Positions 1 to 10,954 are shown, numbered from the stretch's first letter. The stretch: 64,000 nt of DNA from Alnus glutinosa (GCF_958979055.1 NC_084896.1:24252501-24316500); one strand, 5' to 3'. Made by a program: numbers and translations. The notes: generated by a model not told the origin, from the letters alone.

Positions 1-1541
1 GTGATTTAGCAACATTGATATTAAATACTAGTGCTTCGATGTGGGCAGTTCAAATATGTTTTGGACTTCATATAGACATAGGTAACTGGTTGTGATAGTC
101 TGATTTCTTGTATAAGCTGCCTAGTCACAGGCCGTGTTACTCAAACATGCGTACCAATCCACAGCACATATAATTGCAAGAACCTGAGAAGGCATAGGAG
201 CAAACACCATCATCTTTTTGCTAAGCCAAATTGACTTTTTCCCTACTGGATGTTATAGAACTACACTTGCTAATCTTCTACCATGCAAAAGCCATCTTAA
301 TGTCTAAACATTTTTTTTTTCAGGGGCTTCTTTTCTTAGTGTAAAGAGAACCATCAACATACAAATTCTGAAAAAGGTATAGCTTCTGACACCTTACATG
401 CTGCAAAGAGAAGTGTATTCTATCCCTCTAAATAATTTCAGCATGTATCACTAATATTTCTCATGAGGCACCTACAGCCCCTAACAATCCTTAATTTCAC
501 AGTTCAGCAGTCAAAATATAAGAACTATATAAAACGCCAAAATTACAAAATGGGTCCATATTTGATCAATTTATACAACACTGCTAATTTTACAACACAA
601 ATCTGTTTCTATGCATCAGAAATAGGATACATTTTACAGGCCAGTGGAGTACAATTCAACCGCGGCAGCATCGAACTTTTAACTGTCCAACTAATAATTT
701 CAGCATAATACATCTGGATAAGAATCTGAATGAGAACGGTTACGCATGGATCAAATGAAATTTCGGATATTGTTTCTTTCCCATGTTTTTGTAGCATGCA
801 CTAATAAAAAGAGTGAGGAGGGGGAAGGAAAGGTAGTACAATCACCTATTGGAAATAAGAAAATTCCCCAACTTGTCGAAATATATACAGATCCATGTGA
901 CCATCGGGCACTTATGAGGAAGTCTTCAGTACAATTATCATTGCTTAGCAAAGTGAGATACAAAGCACCTTTACACTCCTTGCATGAGGGTTTTGTATAT
1001 TACAATCCTAGGATGTCATGATTAAGCCTACCTTTCACAGAGATATCTACAGCCAATGATTTCAAACTTATATAAAGCTCAATATTTGATAATACTACCG
1101 AATATATAAAAAAGAAAATCCATTTCTCTCAACTGTACATCTGTTTTCCAAATTCATGCTATATGGAAAATTGTACATACCTTAAAACTTACTCAACTCT
1201 CCCATCCCCACCTTTCTTTCATCTGTCATTTGATCTGTACAGGGTATGCTGCTAGCCATATATGTGGAACGCTTGTATAGCTCCATCCTCTTTAACTCAA
1301 AAATTCAAGAATCAGCTCTTACTGTTAAGCTCCCAGAGAGAGAACAGAATCATGCACAACATTACATTTCTGCTCATTTCCTTTTTTTGATAAGTTACAT
1401 TTCTGGTCATTTCCCTGCCCACTGCCCAGACAATATAAAACACGGGCACAAAAAGAGAGAACAAAGAACTGGATGGATATGAAGTTAAGAGGCTAAAGAG
1501 GAAGCCAATCTAGCTGCCATCCGTTGACAGATGAGGATCGC
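1..1541. other. Region downstream of the PPR gene, no gene recognised
   Basis: No open frame here resembles a known protein. The part nearest 1541 must include the 3' untranslated region of the PPR gene, which reads leftwards, but I cannot place its poly(A) site. The sequence is ordinary AT-rich intergenic DNA with short T-runs. A neighbouring gene could begin to the left of the window. Confidence 0.4.
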
Positions 1542-3998
1542 CTATGACCATTTCTTTGTTATACGTTCTGATAACCTGTATTCTTCCTCCTTGGAAGCAT
1601 GTGGATCAAGGTTATGGAGGTTGTTTACAAACATGATTGCCTCATCGTGACGATTGAGTTTGCAATACCAATCTACAATGGAGTTGTATGTGTTCTGGTT
1701 TGGTTTACATCCATGCTTGATCATGTATCGAACCACATCAATGGCCTCCAAAAACATCGAGTCAGCTGCATAGCTTGCAATGAAGGTATTATAAGTGACC
1801 ACATCAGGAGCAAGTCCAGAATCCTTCATTTCTGAGAATATCCGTGAAGCTTCCCTCATCCGACCATTTCTACAATAGGCATATATAACAGTATTATATG
1901 AAATTAAATCAGGCTTTATTCCTTTTTCCAAAAGTTCCTTTAAAGTTTCTTCTGCTCTCTCGAAGTTTTCAGAGCGGCTGTACATATACATTAAGCAGTT
2001 ATAAGTTGTCAAGCTTGGAGTGAACCCACTCTCATTTATGAAATTCAAAATCTCATTTGTTTTGGTAACCTTCTGCCTTCTACCATATATGGAAACCATA
2101 GCATTAAGAGTATTTATGTCAGGTGAAAACCCTCTTTTCCTCAACTCCAGGAAAGCAAGCTCTGTCTCCATTAGGAGGTCACTTTTACTATTAACTAAAA
2201 CTAGGGTCTTCAAAAGCACAGCACATGGTTCAATTGCACCAGAATATATCTCTTCTGCCATAGCACACATGCGCTCAGTCTCCTTGCCATTAGCATAGGC
2301 ATGAAGCAAAGAACAGTATGTCAGCTCATTAGGTTTACATCGACCATCATTCATTTCAGCAAATATTTTCTCAGACTGTTCCCAAAGCCCACCCCGGGCC
2401 AATGCTGCCAAAACAGCATTATAGGTGGAAAGGTCTGGATTAACCCCAGCTTCCAGCATTCTCTTATAAACAGCCATAGCTTGGTCAAAGGAACCGCACC
2501 TGCTGTATGCACTGATTAAAGTGTTGAAGGTGTCCCTTTCAGGCACAAACCCTGCCCTCTTCATTTCCTTAAACACTCCTGACACCTCATTGTCCATTCC
2601 ATTTTGCCCAAACACCGCCAGAAGTGTGTTCCAAGTAACAATATCAGGGGCACACTGACATGCCTTTATCTCTTCGAAAACCTTCATCATTTCTGCAAAC
2701 TTTCCACGGTTACCATGCATCTTAATGAGGGCATTAAAGGTGCAGATATTTGGCTTGCACCCAGCACTTCTCATCTCCTCAAAAACCTTCATAGCAGCCT
2801 CATCCTTCCCAGCTTTCTCAAACCCCGACAAAAGGGTGGTGTAGGTAAACACATCAGGCTTAATCCCTTTCTCCATCATTTGGGCTTTAAAATCCATTGC
2901 TTCGTCCAACAAACCATCTCTAGCATAAGCCGATATCAATGAATTGTAAGTCACAATGCTGGGAGAAAACCCATTGATCTCCATCTCTCTCAACACCTCC
3001 ATAGCTTCCTTTGGTCGCCTAGACTTCCCATAGACATCCAATAACGCGTTATAAGTAACCTTATCCGGTGTAAACCCCGCCGACTTAATCTCCTCAAAAA
3101 CCCCAGCTGCCTCTTCGTATAAAGAGCCTCGCCGACAACAACTAATAAGCGTATTATAAGTATACAGATCAGGGGCAACCCCAGCACTCTTCATGTCCTC
3201 AACAAGACCCATAATCTTATTCCAAGGTATACCCATTTTCCCATACACATTAAAAATCACATTGTAAGTTATCAAAGTAGGCTGACACCCCTCTTCCTCC
3301 ATCTTCTTAAAAACCGTCACAGCCTCTCTATACCTCCCATTACTAGCACAAGCAGTTATCAAGGATGTGTAAGCATAAACATCAATATCAATCCCAGCTT
3401 GATGTAAATTATGAAGCAAAGAAGCAGCGGATGAAACCCGACCCTCCTTGCCAAGAATACTAATAACCACAGCAATAACAGAGCTATTCAAGATCAATTC
3501 GAAATCTTTACGATTCCGAACCCACTCAAACACACCCATTGCCAAGTCACGTTTCTTGTTAAACCCTAAACCCTTAATTATACCCAGAACATCCAAAGAC
3601 AACAACTCCACACTAGGACTCACCTCCTCTTCCGGTTCAAACAATTGAAGCAAAACATCACCTAATCCAGCAGAATCAAATTGTGGGTCAAGAAGGGTTT
3701 GGAGAATTTGCTGACCTTTGAGGGAGAGCCTGTGGTTGGACCAGGGCTTGCCACGGTTGGGGTCACGGGACTTGCCGATGCGGTTGCGGGTTCTGGGGAT
3801 AGGGGACGGGCGGGTGTGGGGTTTTGAGGAAGTGTTGGGGATGTGGTGGGTGTAAAGGAGGTCCTGAAGAAGAGGGGTTACTGGCGGTGGTGCTGAGGGT
3901 ATTGGAGGGTGGTACGGAGTGTGGTGGTTGTTGGGGAATACCGGTCTTGAGGGTGGTGGGTTTGGGAGTAGAAGAGGTAGAGCGAGTTTTTCCGCCAT
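1542..3998 (-). CDS. P-class pentatricopeptide repeat protein, At5g02860-like
   Basis: An intronless 818-codon frame encodes a P-class PPR protein. These are organelle-directed RNA-binding proteins acting in RNA processing, stability or translation. The first ~85 residues are proline-, serine- and basic-rich, compatible with a plastid or mitochondrial presequence, and include the conserved patch IGKSRDPNRGKPWS. From about residue 180 onward I count 17-18 consecutive 35-residue motifs of the form TYNxLI...A..F..M...G..PD, with no E or DYW domain at the end. Length, the N-terminal start MAEKLALPLLLP and the C-terminal ITKKW all match, from memory, the Arabidopsis At5g02860 family (~819 aa), so the gene looks full length. 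The RNA target is unknown. The frame has no disabling change. Its upstream side abuts an inverted-repeat arm of a transposon-like element about 210 bp from the start codon. Confidence 0.95.
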   Translation of the reverse strand: MAEKLALPLLLPNPPPSRPVFPNNHHTPYHPPIPSAPPPVTPLLQDLLYTHHIPNTSSKPHTRPSPIPRTRNRIGKSRDPNRGKPWSNHRLSLKGQQILQTLLDPQFDSAGLGDVLLQLFEPEEEVSPSVELLSLDVLGIIKGLGFNKKRDLAMGVFEWVRNRKDFELILNSSVIAVVISILGKEGRVSSAASLLHNLHQAGIDIDVYAYTSLITACASNGRYREAVTVFKKMEEEGCQPTLITYNVIFNVYGKMGIPWNKIMGLVEDMKSAGVAPDLYTYNTLISCCRRGSLYEEAAGVFEEIKSAGFTPDKVTYNALLDVYGKSRRPKEAMEVLREMEINGFSPSIVTYNSLISAYARDGLLDEAMDFKAQMMEKGIKPDVFTYTTLLSGFEKAGKDEAAMKVFEEMRSAGCKPNICTFNALIKMHGNRGKFAEMMKVFEEIKACQCAPDIVTWNTLLAVFGQNGMDNEVSGVFKEMKRAGFVPERDTFNTLISAYSRCGSFDQAMAVYKRMLEAGVNPDLSTYNAVLAALARGGLWEQSEKIFAEMNDGRCKPNELTYCSLLHAYANGKETERMCAMAEEIYSGAIEPCAVLLKTLVLVNSKSDLLMETELAFLELRKRGFSPDINTLNAMVSIYGRRQKVTKTNEILNFINESGFTPSLTTYNCLMYMYSRSENFERAEETLKELLEKGIKPDLISYNTVIYAYCRNGRMREASRIFSEMKDSGLAPDVVTYNTFIASYAADSMFLEAIDVVRYMIKHGCKPNQNTYNSIVDWYCKLNRHDEAIMFVNNLHNLDPHASKEEEYRLSERITKKWS

Positions 3999-4209
3999 TA
4001 GAGAGACGGAGAGAGAAGGAGAGAGACTGGTTTTACTGAGGCGGGTGTGGTGGACTCACTTGGGTTGTGTAGTAAGTAGTAACAGTTTGCAGCCACAGAG
4101 AAAGATCTTTTCGAGGGGGACAAAGGGAGAGAGATCAGAGAGGATTTTTGGCAGACATTTATCTTATCCTATGAATCAAATTTCCATTCCCAAATCTCTG
4201 TCTAAAACT
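3999..4209 (-). promoter_or_regulatory. PPR 5' leader and proximal promoter
   Basis: This is the interval between the PPR start codon and the first recognisable base of the transposon arm. On the minus strand it is C/T-rich near the gene, as plant leaders often are. No clear TATA box was found, which is common for housekeeping PPR genes. The extent is inferred only from the start codon and the repeat boundary. Confidence 0.35.
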
Positions 4210-4720
4210 CACTTTTTTACGGTACCCAATTTATTTGAACGTGTGAACGAAATTACTCTTTTACCCTTCAGCTTTCTGGTATTATTTTATCTTTCAACAT
4301 TTGTTGGCTTTCTAAAATTACTACTTCAGACAGGGATATTTTTGTCTTTTCGTATTTCCTTCGATTTCCACATTACTATTTTGCCCTTGTCTACCCTCCG
4401 GTTGGCTGAAAAATTGGCTGGATATTTTGGTCTTTCAATTAAAATTACCGATTTGCCATTTGAGTTTTCAAAGAGCTGAGTGCTTTTAACTTTTAAGGAA
4501 TATTTTGGTCTTTTCACTTTGAACGTGTTTACCATTTTGCCCTTATTTGTTTTCATACAAATTAGATATTTTCTTGGTTTTGTAGACATTTCACCCTCCT
4601 TTCTTCTACTTCCAGCGACTTCTTCTTCTTGGACAGATGTTGAAATTTTTTCAAATTTCTATCAATTTTTTTCATTTACACCAATCATATTTAATGACGA
4701 TTTTTCTACCAAATCCATGT
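4210..4720 (+). repeat. Left inverted arm of Pack-type candidate
   Basis: This arm matches the reverse complement of the right arm. The inner ~250 bp (about 4370-4620) differ by only a few bases, while the outer ~150 bp carry several indels. Inside the arm a sub-repeat recurs: ATATTTTGGTCTTT followed after 10-30 bases by TTACC/TTACT then TTTTGCCCTT. Such repeated subterminal motifs are usual in plant DNA transposon ends. Confidence 0.8.
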
Positions 4721-5401
4721 TAAAGTATTTTCAAAATTAATATGTATATATATATATTTATTTTGTATCTTGGAAATGTTTTAAAAGGAATGTGTTAAAA
4801 AACATTAAATGAAAATAGTCCCACATGGAAAAAAAAATAAAATTATAATTAACATTTACAAGGTCCAACCCACTTTAAGCATTTACAATAATGCTTAGGT
4901 GTATACTCTAGTACAGTGCGAAGCACCGGACACACACGCACATGCACGTGTTGATGGTTGGGATCTGGCCGTTCTCGGCTAGATCGGCCGAATCCGACCG
5001 GTTGGCGGGAATCTAGCCGTTCCCGACTGGTTCAGCTGCATCCCGGCTATCCTCTTGGCCAGAATGGCAGAATTCCAGCCTATTGTTAGGGGAACGGGAT
5101 CGCCGGGGAAGGGTATTATTGAAAGGGCACCATGCGGGAGGAAAAACATTAAACCAATCATGCCTCTATAAATATCATCTTTCCTTATACACGGGCTTCG
5201 CCCATGAGGTTTTATGTTTCTCGCTGCTTTTTTTTTTTTTGCGTTTTCTACTTTCTCAAAAAGCCTTGTATTGACAGTGAATTCACAAAACGTCGTGAAG
5301 ATGAGAAAATGAATTATTCACAATCAAGACTTGGATAAAATAGTTTTTAACAATAAAATCTCTAAATTTCTCGTCTCATTTCTATCTCAAAACGCCTTGC
5401 A

Positions 5402-5662
5402 TTGATGATGAGAAAATGGATAAGTTTTCTATTACTCTGTTTGCCCTGCTTTGGTGTTTCACTTGGTTCAGTTTCGGTTTTGTTGGGTGTGCCAACTGCC
5501 AAAGAGGTGATCAAAACCCATGATGCAATCTTATTGTTCTGTCGTTCTTATGATTGTACAAGCATTGGCTTTGCACCATATAAAATTAAAAACTGGTTTT
5601 TACTTCAATCCAGTGAGAAGGAAATTCCTGTCAAGTCCAACATGTTTATGTTTTCCTCATAA
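5402..5662 (+). pseudogene. CYP71-type cytochrome P450 fragment
   Basis: An 86-residue frame contains AKEVIKTHDAI followed by YDCTSIGFAPY. These match the N-terminal third of CYP71-clan P450s, where the usual text is AKEVxKTHD...YDCTDIAFAPYGDYWRQ. The residues between and after these blocks are degraded, and the expected DYWR is lost. No heme-binding region is present, so this is a non-functional piece of one exon. It sits inside the inverted arms and opposite in orientation to the two other captured fragments. Confidence 0.7.
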
Positions 5663-5787
5663 ACATCTAATTTTCAAAAATAATAATTAAATTACTTTAT
5701 CAGTTCATGGTTTGATTTCTTAATGGGTTTTATTTGCTTTATTCATTAATTATTGAATCTCAATCGTTGATCTATCACACGTGTCCT

Positions 5788-6050
5788 TCATGTCGAGGCC
5801 AATCCTCCATACCTCACTAACCCACCTACTATTAATTTGCTGGTCTGTGATTGTGGGCCAACAAAAAGCATAGGGACCCCAGCAACAATGCCCTCTAGGG
5901 TGGAGTTCCAGCCGTTGTGGGTCAAAAACCTACCCACCGCCTGATGGGCCAAGACTTCTTCTTGTGGAGCCCAATCCACTAAAAAGCCCCTTTCCTTGGT
6001 GCCCTCGTGTAGCTCCTCTGGGATCGCATGCTCTCCTTCGACACCTGCAA
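5788..6050 (-). pseudogene. UDP-glycosyltransferase PSPG-box fragment
   Basis: On the minus strand the frame reads [20 protein letters not shown], then [19 protein letters not shown], then [10 protein letters not shown]. This is the start of the plant PSPG sugar-donor box of family-1 glycosyltransferases, including the HxGWNS-type core (here HNGWNST). The text resembles 7-deoxyloganetic-acid-type UGTs (from memory). After GVPM the conserved CWPYFADQ is replaced by unrelated residues and the acceptor domain is missing, so this is a fragment. It lies between the arms of the Pack-type candidate, on the same strand as the GAPDH piece. Confidence 0.85.
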
Positions 6051-6222
6051 TGCCACGCCGTTATATATCACTATAATTGTTAACATATATATATATATAT
6101 AATAATTAAAGGGCTGCAATGGTCGATCACTGACATTGGGGTGCAAGGAGTTTCACATGGCAGCAACTCTTACCATACATTTAATAGGCACTAAAGAATT
6201 AAAAAATTATTCACAGCCCTCA

Positions 6223-6363
6223 CTTGATATCACCTTTAATTTCATCATAAGTAGCTGCCTTCTCCGGCGTCAGAGTAAGGTCAGCCACAGACATCGACAG
6301 TAGGAGCACGAAAAGCCATTCTAGTCAATTTCCCATTCAGAGCGTCAACACTTTACCAGCAGC
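6223..6363 (-). pseudogene. Cytosolic GAPDH (GAPC) exon fragment
   Basis: Read on the minus strand, this 140-bp piece follows the conserved GAPC text around AVGKVLPALNGKLTGMAFR and VPTVDVSVVDLT, ending EKAATYDEIK. Here the frame is broken: AAGKVLTL is followed by a stop, and the text resumes after small indels as VADLT and then EKAATYDEIKGDIK. Nucleotide identity to the usual plant GAPC exon is obvious over GAGAAGGCAGCTACTTATGA. The catalytic Cys exon is absent. It is a captured, dead fragment, and a third independent gene source within the same element. Confidence 0.75.
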
Positions 6364-6521
6364 CTTCACATAAATAATTTGGAATTAGTGCTTTAGTTAT
6401 CACAAACCGGATGACAAATCTTCGAAGCTGCAGAAATACAAATATTTGCTGGCTCTACATACGATTGGATATGAATGGCCTGAGCAAAGATTTTCATCCC
6501 CATCCCTTGGCCGGCGCGATT

Positions 6522-7040
6522 TATGGATGGATTTGGTAGAAAAAACGTCATCCGGTATGGTTGGTGTCAGAAGGAAAAATTGAGAGAAATTTGAAAAAAT
6601 TTCAACATTCGCCGAAGAAGAAAGAAGAAGTCGCTGGAAGTAGAAGAAAGGAGGGTGAAATGTCTACAAAACCAAGAAAATATCTAATTTGTATGAAAAC
6701 AAATAAGGGCAAAATGGTAAACATGTTCAAAGTGAAAAGACCAAAATATTCCTTAAAAGTTAAAAGCACTCAGCTCTTTGAAAACTCAAATGGCAAATCG
6801 GTAATTTTAATTGAAAGACCAAAATATCCAGCCAATTTTTAGCCAACCGGAGGGTAGACAAGGGCAAAATAGTAATGTGGAAATCGAAGGAAATGCGAAA
6901 AGACAAAATATCTCTGTCTGAACTCTGAAGTAGTAGTTTTCGAAAACCAACAAAAATGTTGAAAGATAAAATACCAGAAAGTTGAAGGGTAAAAGAGTAA
7001 TTTCACTGGAGTGTAAGAAAAATTTACTGTTCACACGTTT
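6522..7040 (-). repeat. Right inverted arm of Pack-type candidate
   Basis: Reverse-complement partner of the left arm. Homology runs from the text CTACCAAATCCAT next to the captured sequence outwards to about 7040. The right arm has an extra ~11 bp near its outer end relative to the left. A transcript crossing both arms could fold into a hairpin of several hundred base pairs. Confidence 0.8.
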
Positions 7041-7933
7041 AAATATGGAGAACAAAATCCATTTTCTGCTCTAATTTTTTATTTTATTTTATTTATTTAT
7101 ATTTACTTTCACACTCTCTCCCCCAAAATATGAAGTGGTTGTTCTAAAATCAATAAAATATATATATATATAGTTAAATTAAAGAAACATTTTAGAGACT
7201 TTATTGTGTGATGCTTTTGGGAAGTAGCTAACTAAAATAGTAAAAGTAAATTTTTTTTAGCTAAAATTTGTAGAAATTTTAGAGAGCTATTGAAGATTTG
7301 GAAAGTGATTTTTCATGTTAAAATGGCGATTTTAAATTAAATTGTAAAAATTATATTGTTTGAGAGTACATATTTAAAAAAATTGTGATTTAAAAATATA
7401 AAAAATTTATATTTTCAAATCGCAACTAAGTAGGTGCATTTTAAAAACGTACAATTTTAAAGACCAGATTGTAATTTTATCAAATGCTTACTTGCGTTTT
7501 TAAAAATTGCACATTCTAAAATTGTTACTTTTAAATCGCACGTGTTTAAATTATAAACCCAAATGAATTTGTGATGCTATGCATATTTGGTTAACATCTT
7601 CCTTTTTTCTTTTCTTCATTTTTTTAAAAGAAAGAAAAATGTTTGGTTATAACTTTTATTATAATTCTTAAATTAATGAAATAATTAAGAGTGTGTGATT
7701 GACAAATCAACCATTAATTACTTAAATTAACAAGTCATTTTTTTTTCTTCTTTTTGCTTGATTATTTTACATGAAGCATAAATTTGCCAAAGGCCTACTC
7801 ATATTGATTGATCCTCTGCAAAGGCTGAACTGCATAAATCCTTAACATCTTGATGATAAGGCAAAATAAAAAAATCTTCAAAAGACTACACTCTTTAAGC
7901 CGAAGTCTACATAATATTAATCTCTCTCTCTCT
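7041..7933. repeat. AT-rich intergenic DNA with a dispersed repeat
   Basis: No gene is seen. From about 7300 to 7565 lies an AT-rich, internally palindromic sequence built from GATTTTAAATTAAATTG-type and AAATCGCA-type blocks, ending near TTATAAACCCAAATG. Diverged relatives occur at about 8115-8225, 59490-59970 and 61300-61465. The remainder is T/A-rich spacer downstream of the HIPP-like gene, with a CT dinucleotide run at 7921-7935 that overlaps that gene's stop codon. Confidence 0.45.
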
Positions 7934-8783
7934 CTAGCTTGCTTTCACTGCTTCTAGAGTGACGATGTCGGTGTGCCCAACCTTCTTCCTCAGACTTTTA
8001 ACCAACTTTGGAGCATCAACTCCATCCCCAATCACCTCCACTCTACCTTCCTGCGCTCCTAAGCCCACAGAGCTCACGCCTGGAAAGATGCATGCATATA
8101 TAAGATAAATGAAAACGCACAATTTTAAAAATTAAACTGTGATTTTATCAAATGTTTAATTAATTGCGTTTTAAATTATCACGTTTTCAAATCACACTTA
8201 CTAAAATCGCAAACCCAAACAGACCATAAATTAATACTTATCCTAAAAGTTTAAACTGATAAAAAGAGAATTTAGAGCTTGCGTTGAAAAATAGAACTTT
8301 TGTAGTAAAAAATAGCTTTTGAGAAAAAGCTTCATTTTCAAGCTTTTCTCAAAAATGCGTTTTGGAGCAACCAATAAAAAAAAAAGAATCAAAAAAGTAA
8401 TTTTTGAGGTTCTTACAAAACAGACCCATTTTTTGCTTTGCACTTCTTTCTATGTTTTAAAGGTACTTTTTAAGATTTTTAACACAATTCCAAATAGACC
8501 CTTAATCATTTAATCAATATTTTAACAATATTAACCATATTTAAAAAAAGAAAAAAGAAAAAAAAAAACTTACCATATGTTTCAGCTACAACCTGGAGTG
8601 CCTTCCTCTGACATTTTTTGCACTTCATTTGCACATTCATCACAATCTTTTGCTGCAAATGCAAAATTAAATTAGAGCATATATATTATAGAAGAGGTCA
8701 TGACTCATGACGTGCCTTTTTATATATTATGAACCCAAAAGAAGAAACAATCTCTTGTTGCAAGTGATCGATCATACCTTCAT
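7934..8783 (-). CDS. Heavy-metal-associated (HMA) domain HIPP-like protein
   Basis: I join three exons on the minus strand: 8778-8783 (ATGAAG only), 8574-8652 and 7934-8079. All junctions are GT/AG (introns of 125 and 494 bp). The 76-residue product starts MKQKIVMNVQMKCKKCQRKA, an HMA ferredoxin-like fold with the metal-binding pair at MKCKKC (CxxC spacing), and ends LRKKVGHTDIVTLEAVKAS. Family members (HIPP/HMP proteins) bind metals or act as effector targets in the cytosol. Typical HIPPs end in a CaaX prenylation box; this one ends in KAS, so prenylation is not expected. The very short first coding exon is common in this subfamily. A TATA box lies upstream at 8907-8920. Confidence in family is high, in exact metal or partner nil. 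Confidence 0.85.
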
Positions 8784-8906
8784 ATTGCCAAATTCCAATT
8801 CTACTTTCTGTCGTCGTCCCCAAGAGCCAAGAAAATAGATCCCACTCAATTCTTTTCGGAAAACTACAGATCGAACTTTGTGAAGAAAAACAAGACCAAG
8901 ACCTCG

Positions 8907-8920
8907 CTTATTTATATAGG
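8907..8920 (-). promoter_or_regulatory. TATA box of the HIPP-like gene
   Basis: The minus strand reads CCTATATAAATAAG about 125-135 bp upstream of the ATG, a good plant TATA match. Transcription would be expected to start near 8880, giving a leader of about 95 bp. Confidence 0.6.
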
Positions 8921-10850
8921 ACATCCAAGTCATACCCCACAAGCAACTCTTTCTTGGAAAATTCAGCCAAACCGCGTCGTGGGTCTTTTAACTTTTAAGG
9001 TACACATGCTAACGTTGCATTCACAAGTAGGTTTGTTTGTTTAGGATATAGGTAATTGGTTGTTGTTGTTGTTAATCGTTGTTCTAGGACTTTCCGAGGG
9101 CTTTATCACTTCTGGGTCCCCAGTTTTTTGCCTTTTTGGTCTTCGTCTCCGGTCCTCAGTCAATTTCCGAGCCGTGTCCATAACGTTTGACTCAGTTTCA
9201 ACATTTCCCACCACCTTTTTTTGCTCTTTAATTTGAATTGGTGGACTTTTATCAATTGGTTGTGCAGATTTCATATGTTCATGTTATTAGGTGGTATGAA
9301 TTTAATAGTAAATCGGGCAGGCTGCTTTTTTTTTTTTTTAATCAAATAAGGGAAAGGGAATATAGAGAAGATGCTACCCACTCTTGAACCGAAAACCAAC
9401 CAAAAAACGGTGCAACCAAACAAGAACCTGAAAACCGTCGGAAAGTGGTCAAATGAATGACCCGGCCCATTAAGAGAACAAGAGCAAGTTGAATAACCAC
9501 AAAGGGCAGCTAACAAAAGCAATAATAAAGAATAATATTTAAATGAAATGTAGAAAGATATAGAGAGTTTGATGTGTGTGAAGTACTTTTAGAAGAAATT
9601 GCACTAACATATTGTAAGAACACGAAATTAAGCGGCTGACTCGATTGGGATTATATATTTTAATAAAATATTCAATGATTAATTGAAGCTATCGTGTCAA
9701 CATTACAAGATAATTGTAAAATAAAAACGTGATTTTTAACCTTTTTCTCAAATTATAATAGTCACACTCCCACTCTGTTCATACACCGGATAGATGGGCC
9801 TACGAATGAGATTATATGTACCGGAAAGGTGAGTAAAGACCATCTGCTCCTCCGAAATTGTGTGCAACTACTCCATGCTTGAACCTCATAATTAACCACA
9901 ATTGAAAGGAACACAATTTCCGTTTCCATCAAAATTAACTGTCAGCATGCAATTAACAATTTGGTAAGTTTACCATGAGAGCTTTGACTATATTTTTTTA
10001 TTCCCAAAAAAAAAATGGGGAGGGGGGAGAATGTAAAATCAGCCAATGTGATTTACCTGATTTGGAATTAGCTCTATATGGTATCAAAATAAACTCAAAA
10101 GTCACTGAAGCATGCCAAAAAAATTATTTACTCCCTACAATCAAATTACGTTCACTAACTTATAGAGTCCGTTAGTCATAGTGCCATCAAAAGTTCATGG
10201 TTTGCCGCGGTGCCCCTGAAAGTTTATAGCGGTCGCTGGGTGGAGCACTGGAAGTTCATGACGGCAACTGCTGGGCCGCCGGACATTCTTGGTAATTATT
10301 TTTTGAAAAGTGTTATGTATTTTTTTTTTTATAACTATTTTATGAAAAATGTGTTGTTTATTTTGAAAAGTGGTTTACATAACTGACATTTTTCAAGCGG
10401 AAAAAGATTTTAAAAAGTCTACCAAATACTTTTGTTTCGCAAAGTTATTTATAGAACTAAAACGGTGTTTGGCATTTGCCCAACAATTGATGCTATGAAA
10501 TATGAATGTTAAAGTTGGATTAAAAGGGCATATAAGGAAGAAATACTTGATGTTGTAAACATGTCTTAAACAGATAGGGATCATTGGATGAATTAAAACA
10601 TGTATTTTGTATTACTTGAATTGATTAATATATAATTTTTTTTATCCAATGCATTACTTTTTAGAACAAAAACATTAATAAACAACCAAAAACGTAAAAT
10701 ACTGCTAAAAACACAAAAACAGATGTGGAAGAAACCAGAAACCGGCAGTCACTGTTCATATTGGATTGGCACCTAAATACGAGGAACCTGGAATTAAAGA
10801 CTCCTAAATACTCTTAAGAAGACTAAGAACACTAGTAAGTTGAAAAAAGC
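8921..10850. other. Intergenic region between HIPP-like and SWIB genes
   Basis: No gene was recognised. A 77-codon frame at 9041-9274 (minus) is lysine/arginine-rich, but I know no relative for it. A LINE-like 3' end occupies about 9319-9540. The rest is AT-rich spacer with T-runs. The part next to 10850 should hold the SWIB 3' untranslated region. Confidence 0.4.
9319..9540 (-). mobile_element. LINE 3' end relic with A-tail
   Basis: On the minus strand the sequence ends CCTTATTTGATT followed by a run of about 15 A. Before it lies GT-rich, low-A text (GGTTGCACCGTTTTTTGG and similar), the usual look of a plant L1-type LINE 3' untranslated region. No coding domain is retained, so the class is inferred from the tail only. 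Confidence 0.35.
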
Positions 10851-10954
10851 AGTAGTCTTTAATTATCATCAACCAAAACACAGCCCTAACGTACAAAAGA
10901 TTGGCTTCATAAGATCTCCACAAACTTCATCCTGGCTCTCTTGCATGCTTCGTT

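Larger units (their letters stand above)
4210..7040. mobile_element. Pack-type DNA transposon candidate with captured gene fragments
   Basis: Two long arms (about 4210-4720 and 6522-7040) are inverted copies of each other. They enclose about 1.8 kb carrying pieces of three unrelated genes: a P450 on the plus strand, and a UDP-glycosyltransferase and a cytosolic GAPDH on the minus strand. No transposase is present. Long terminal inverted repeats plus captured host exons are the hallmark of Pack-MULE and other Pack-type elements. The outer ends fade near GAACGTGTGAAC on the left and its inverse on the right. I could not define a convincing target-site duplication, so the superfamily is an inference. 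A segmental inverted duplication is the alternative. Confidence 0.7.

Noticed and set aside
3919..4479. 186-codon plus-strand frame upstream of PPR
   Set aside because: It crosses the PPR start and the transposon arm; no similarity and low-complexity leucine/phenylalanine text.
9041..9274. Basic 77-codon protein gene on the minus strand
   Set aside because: No relative recognised, no promoter or splice context; kept only as a mention in the intergenic entry.
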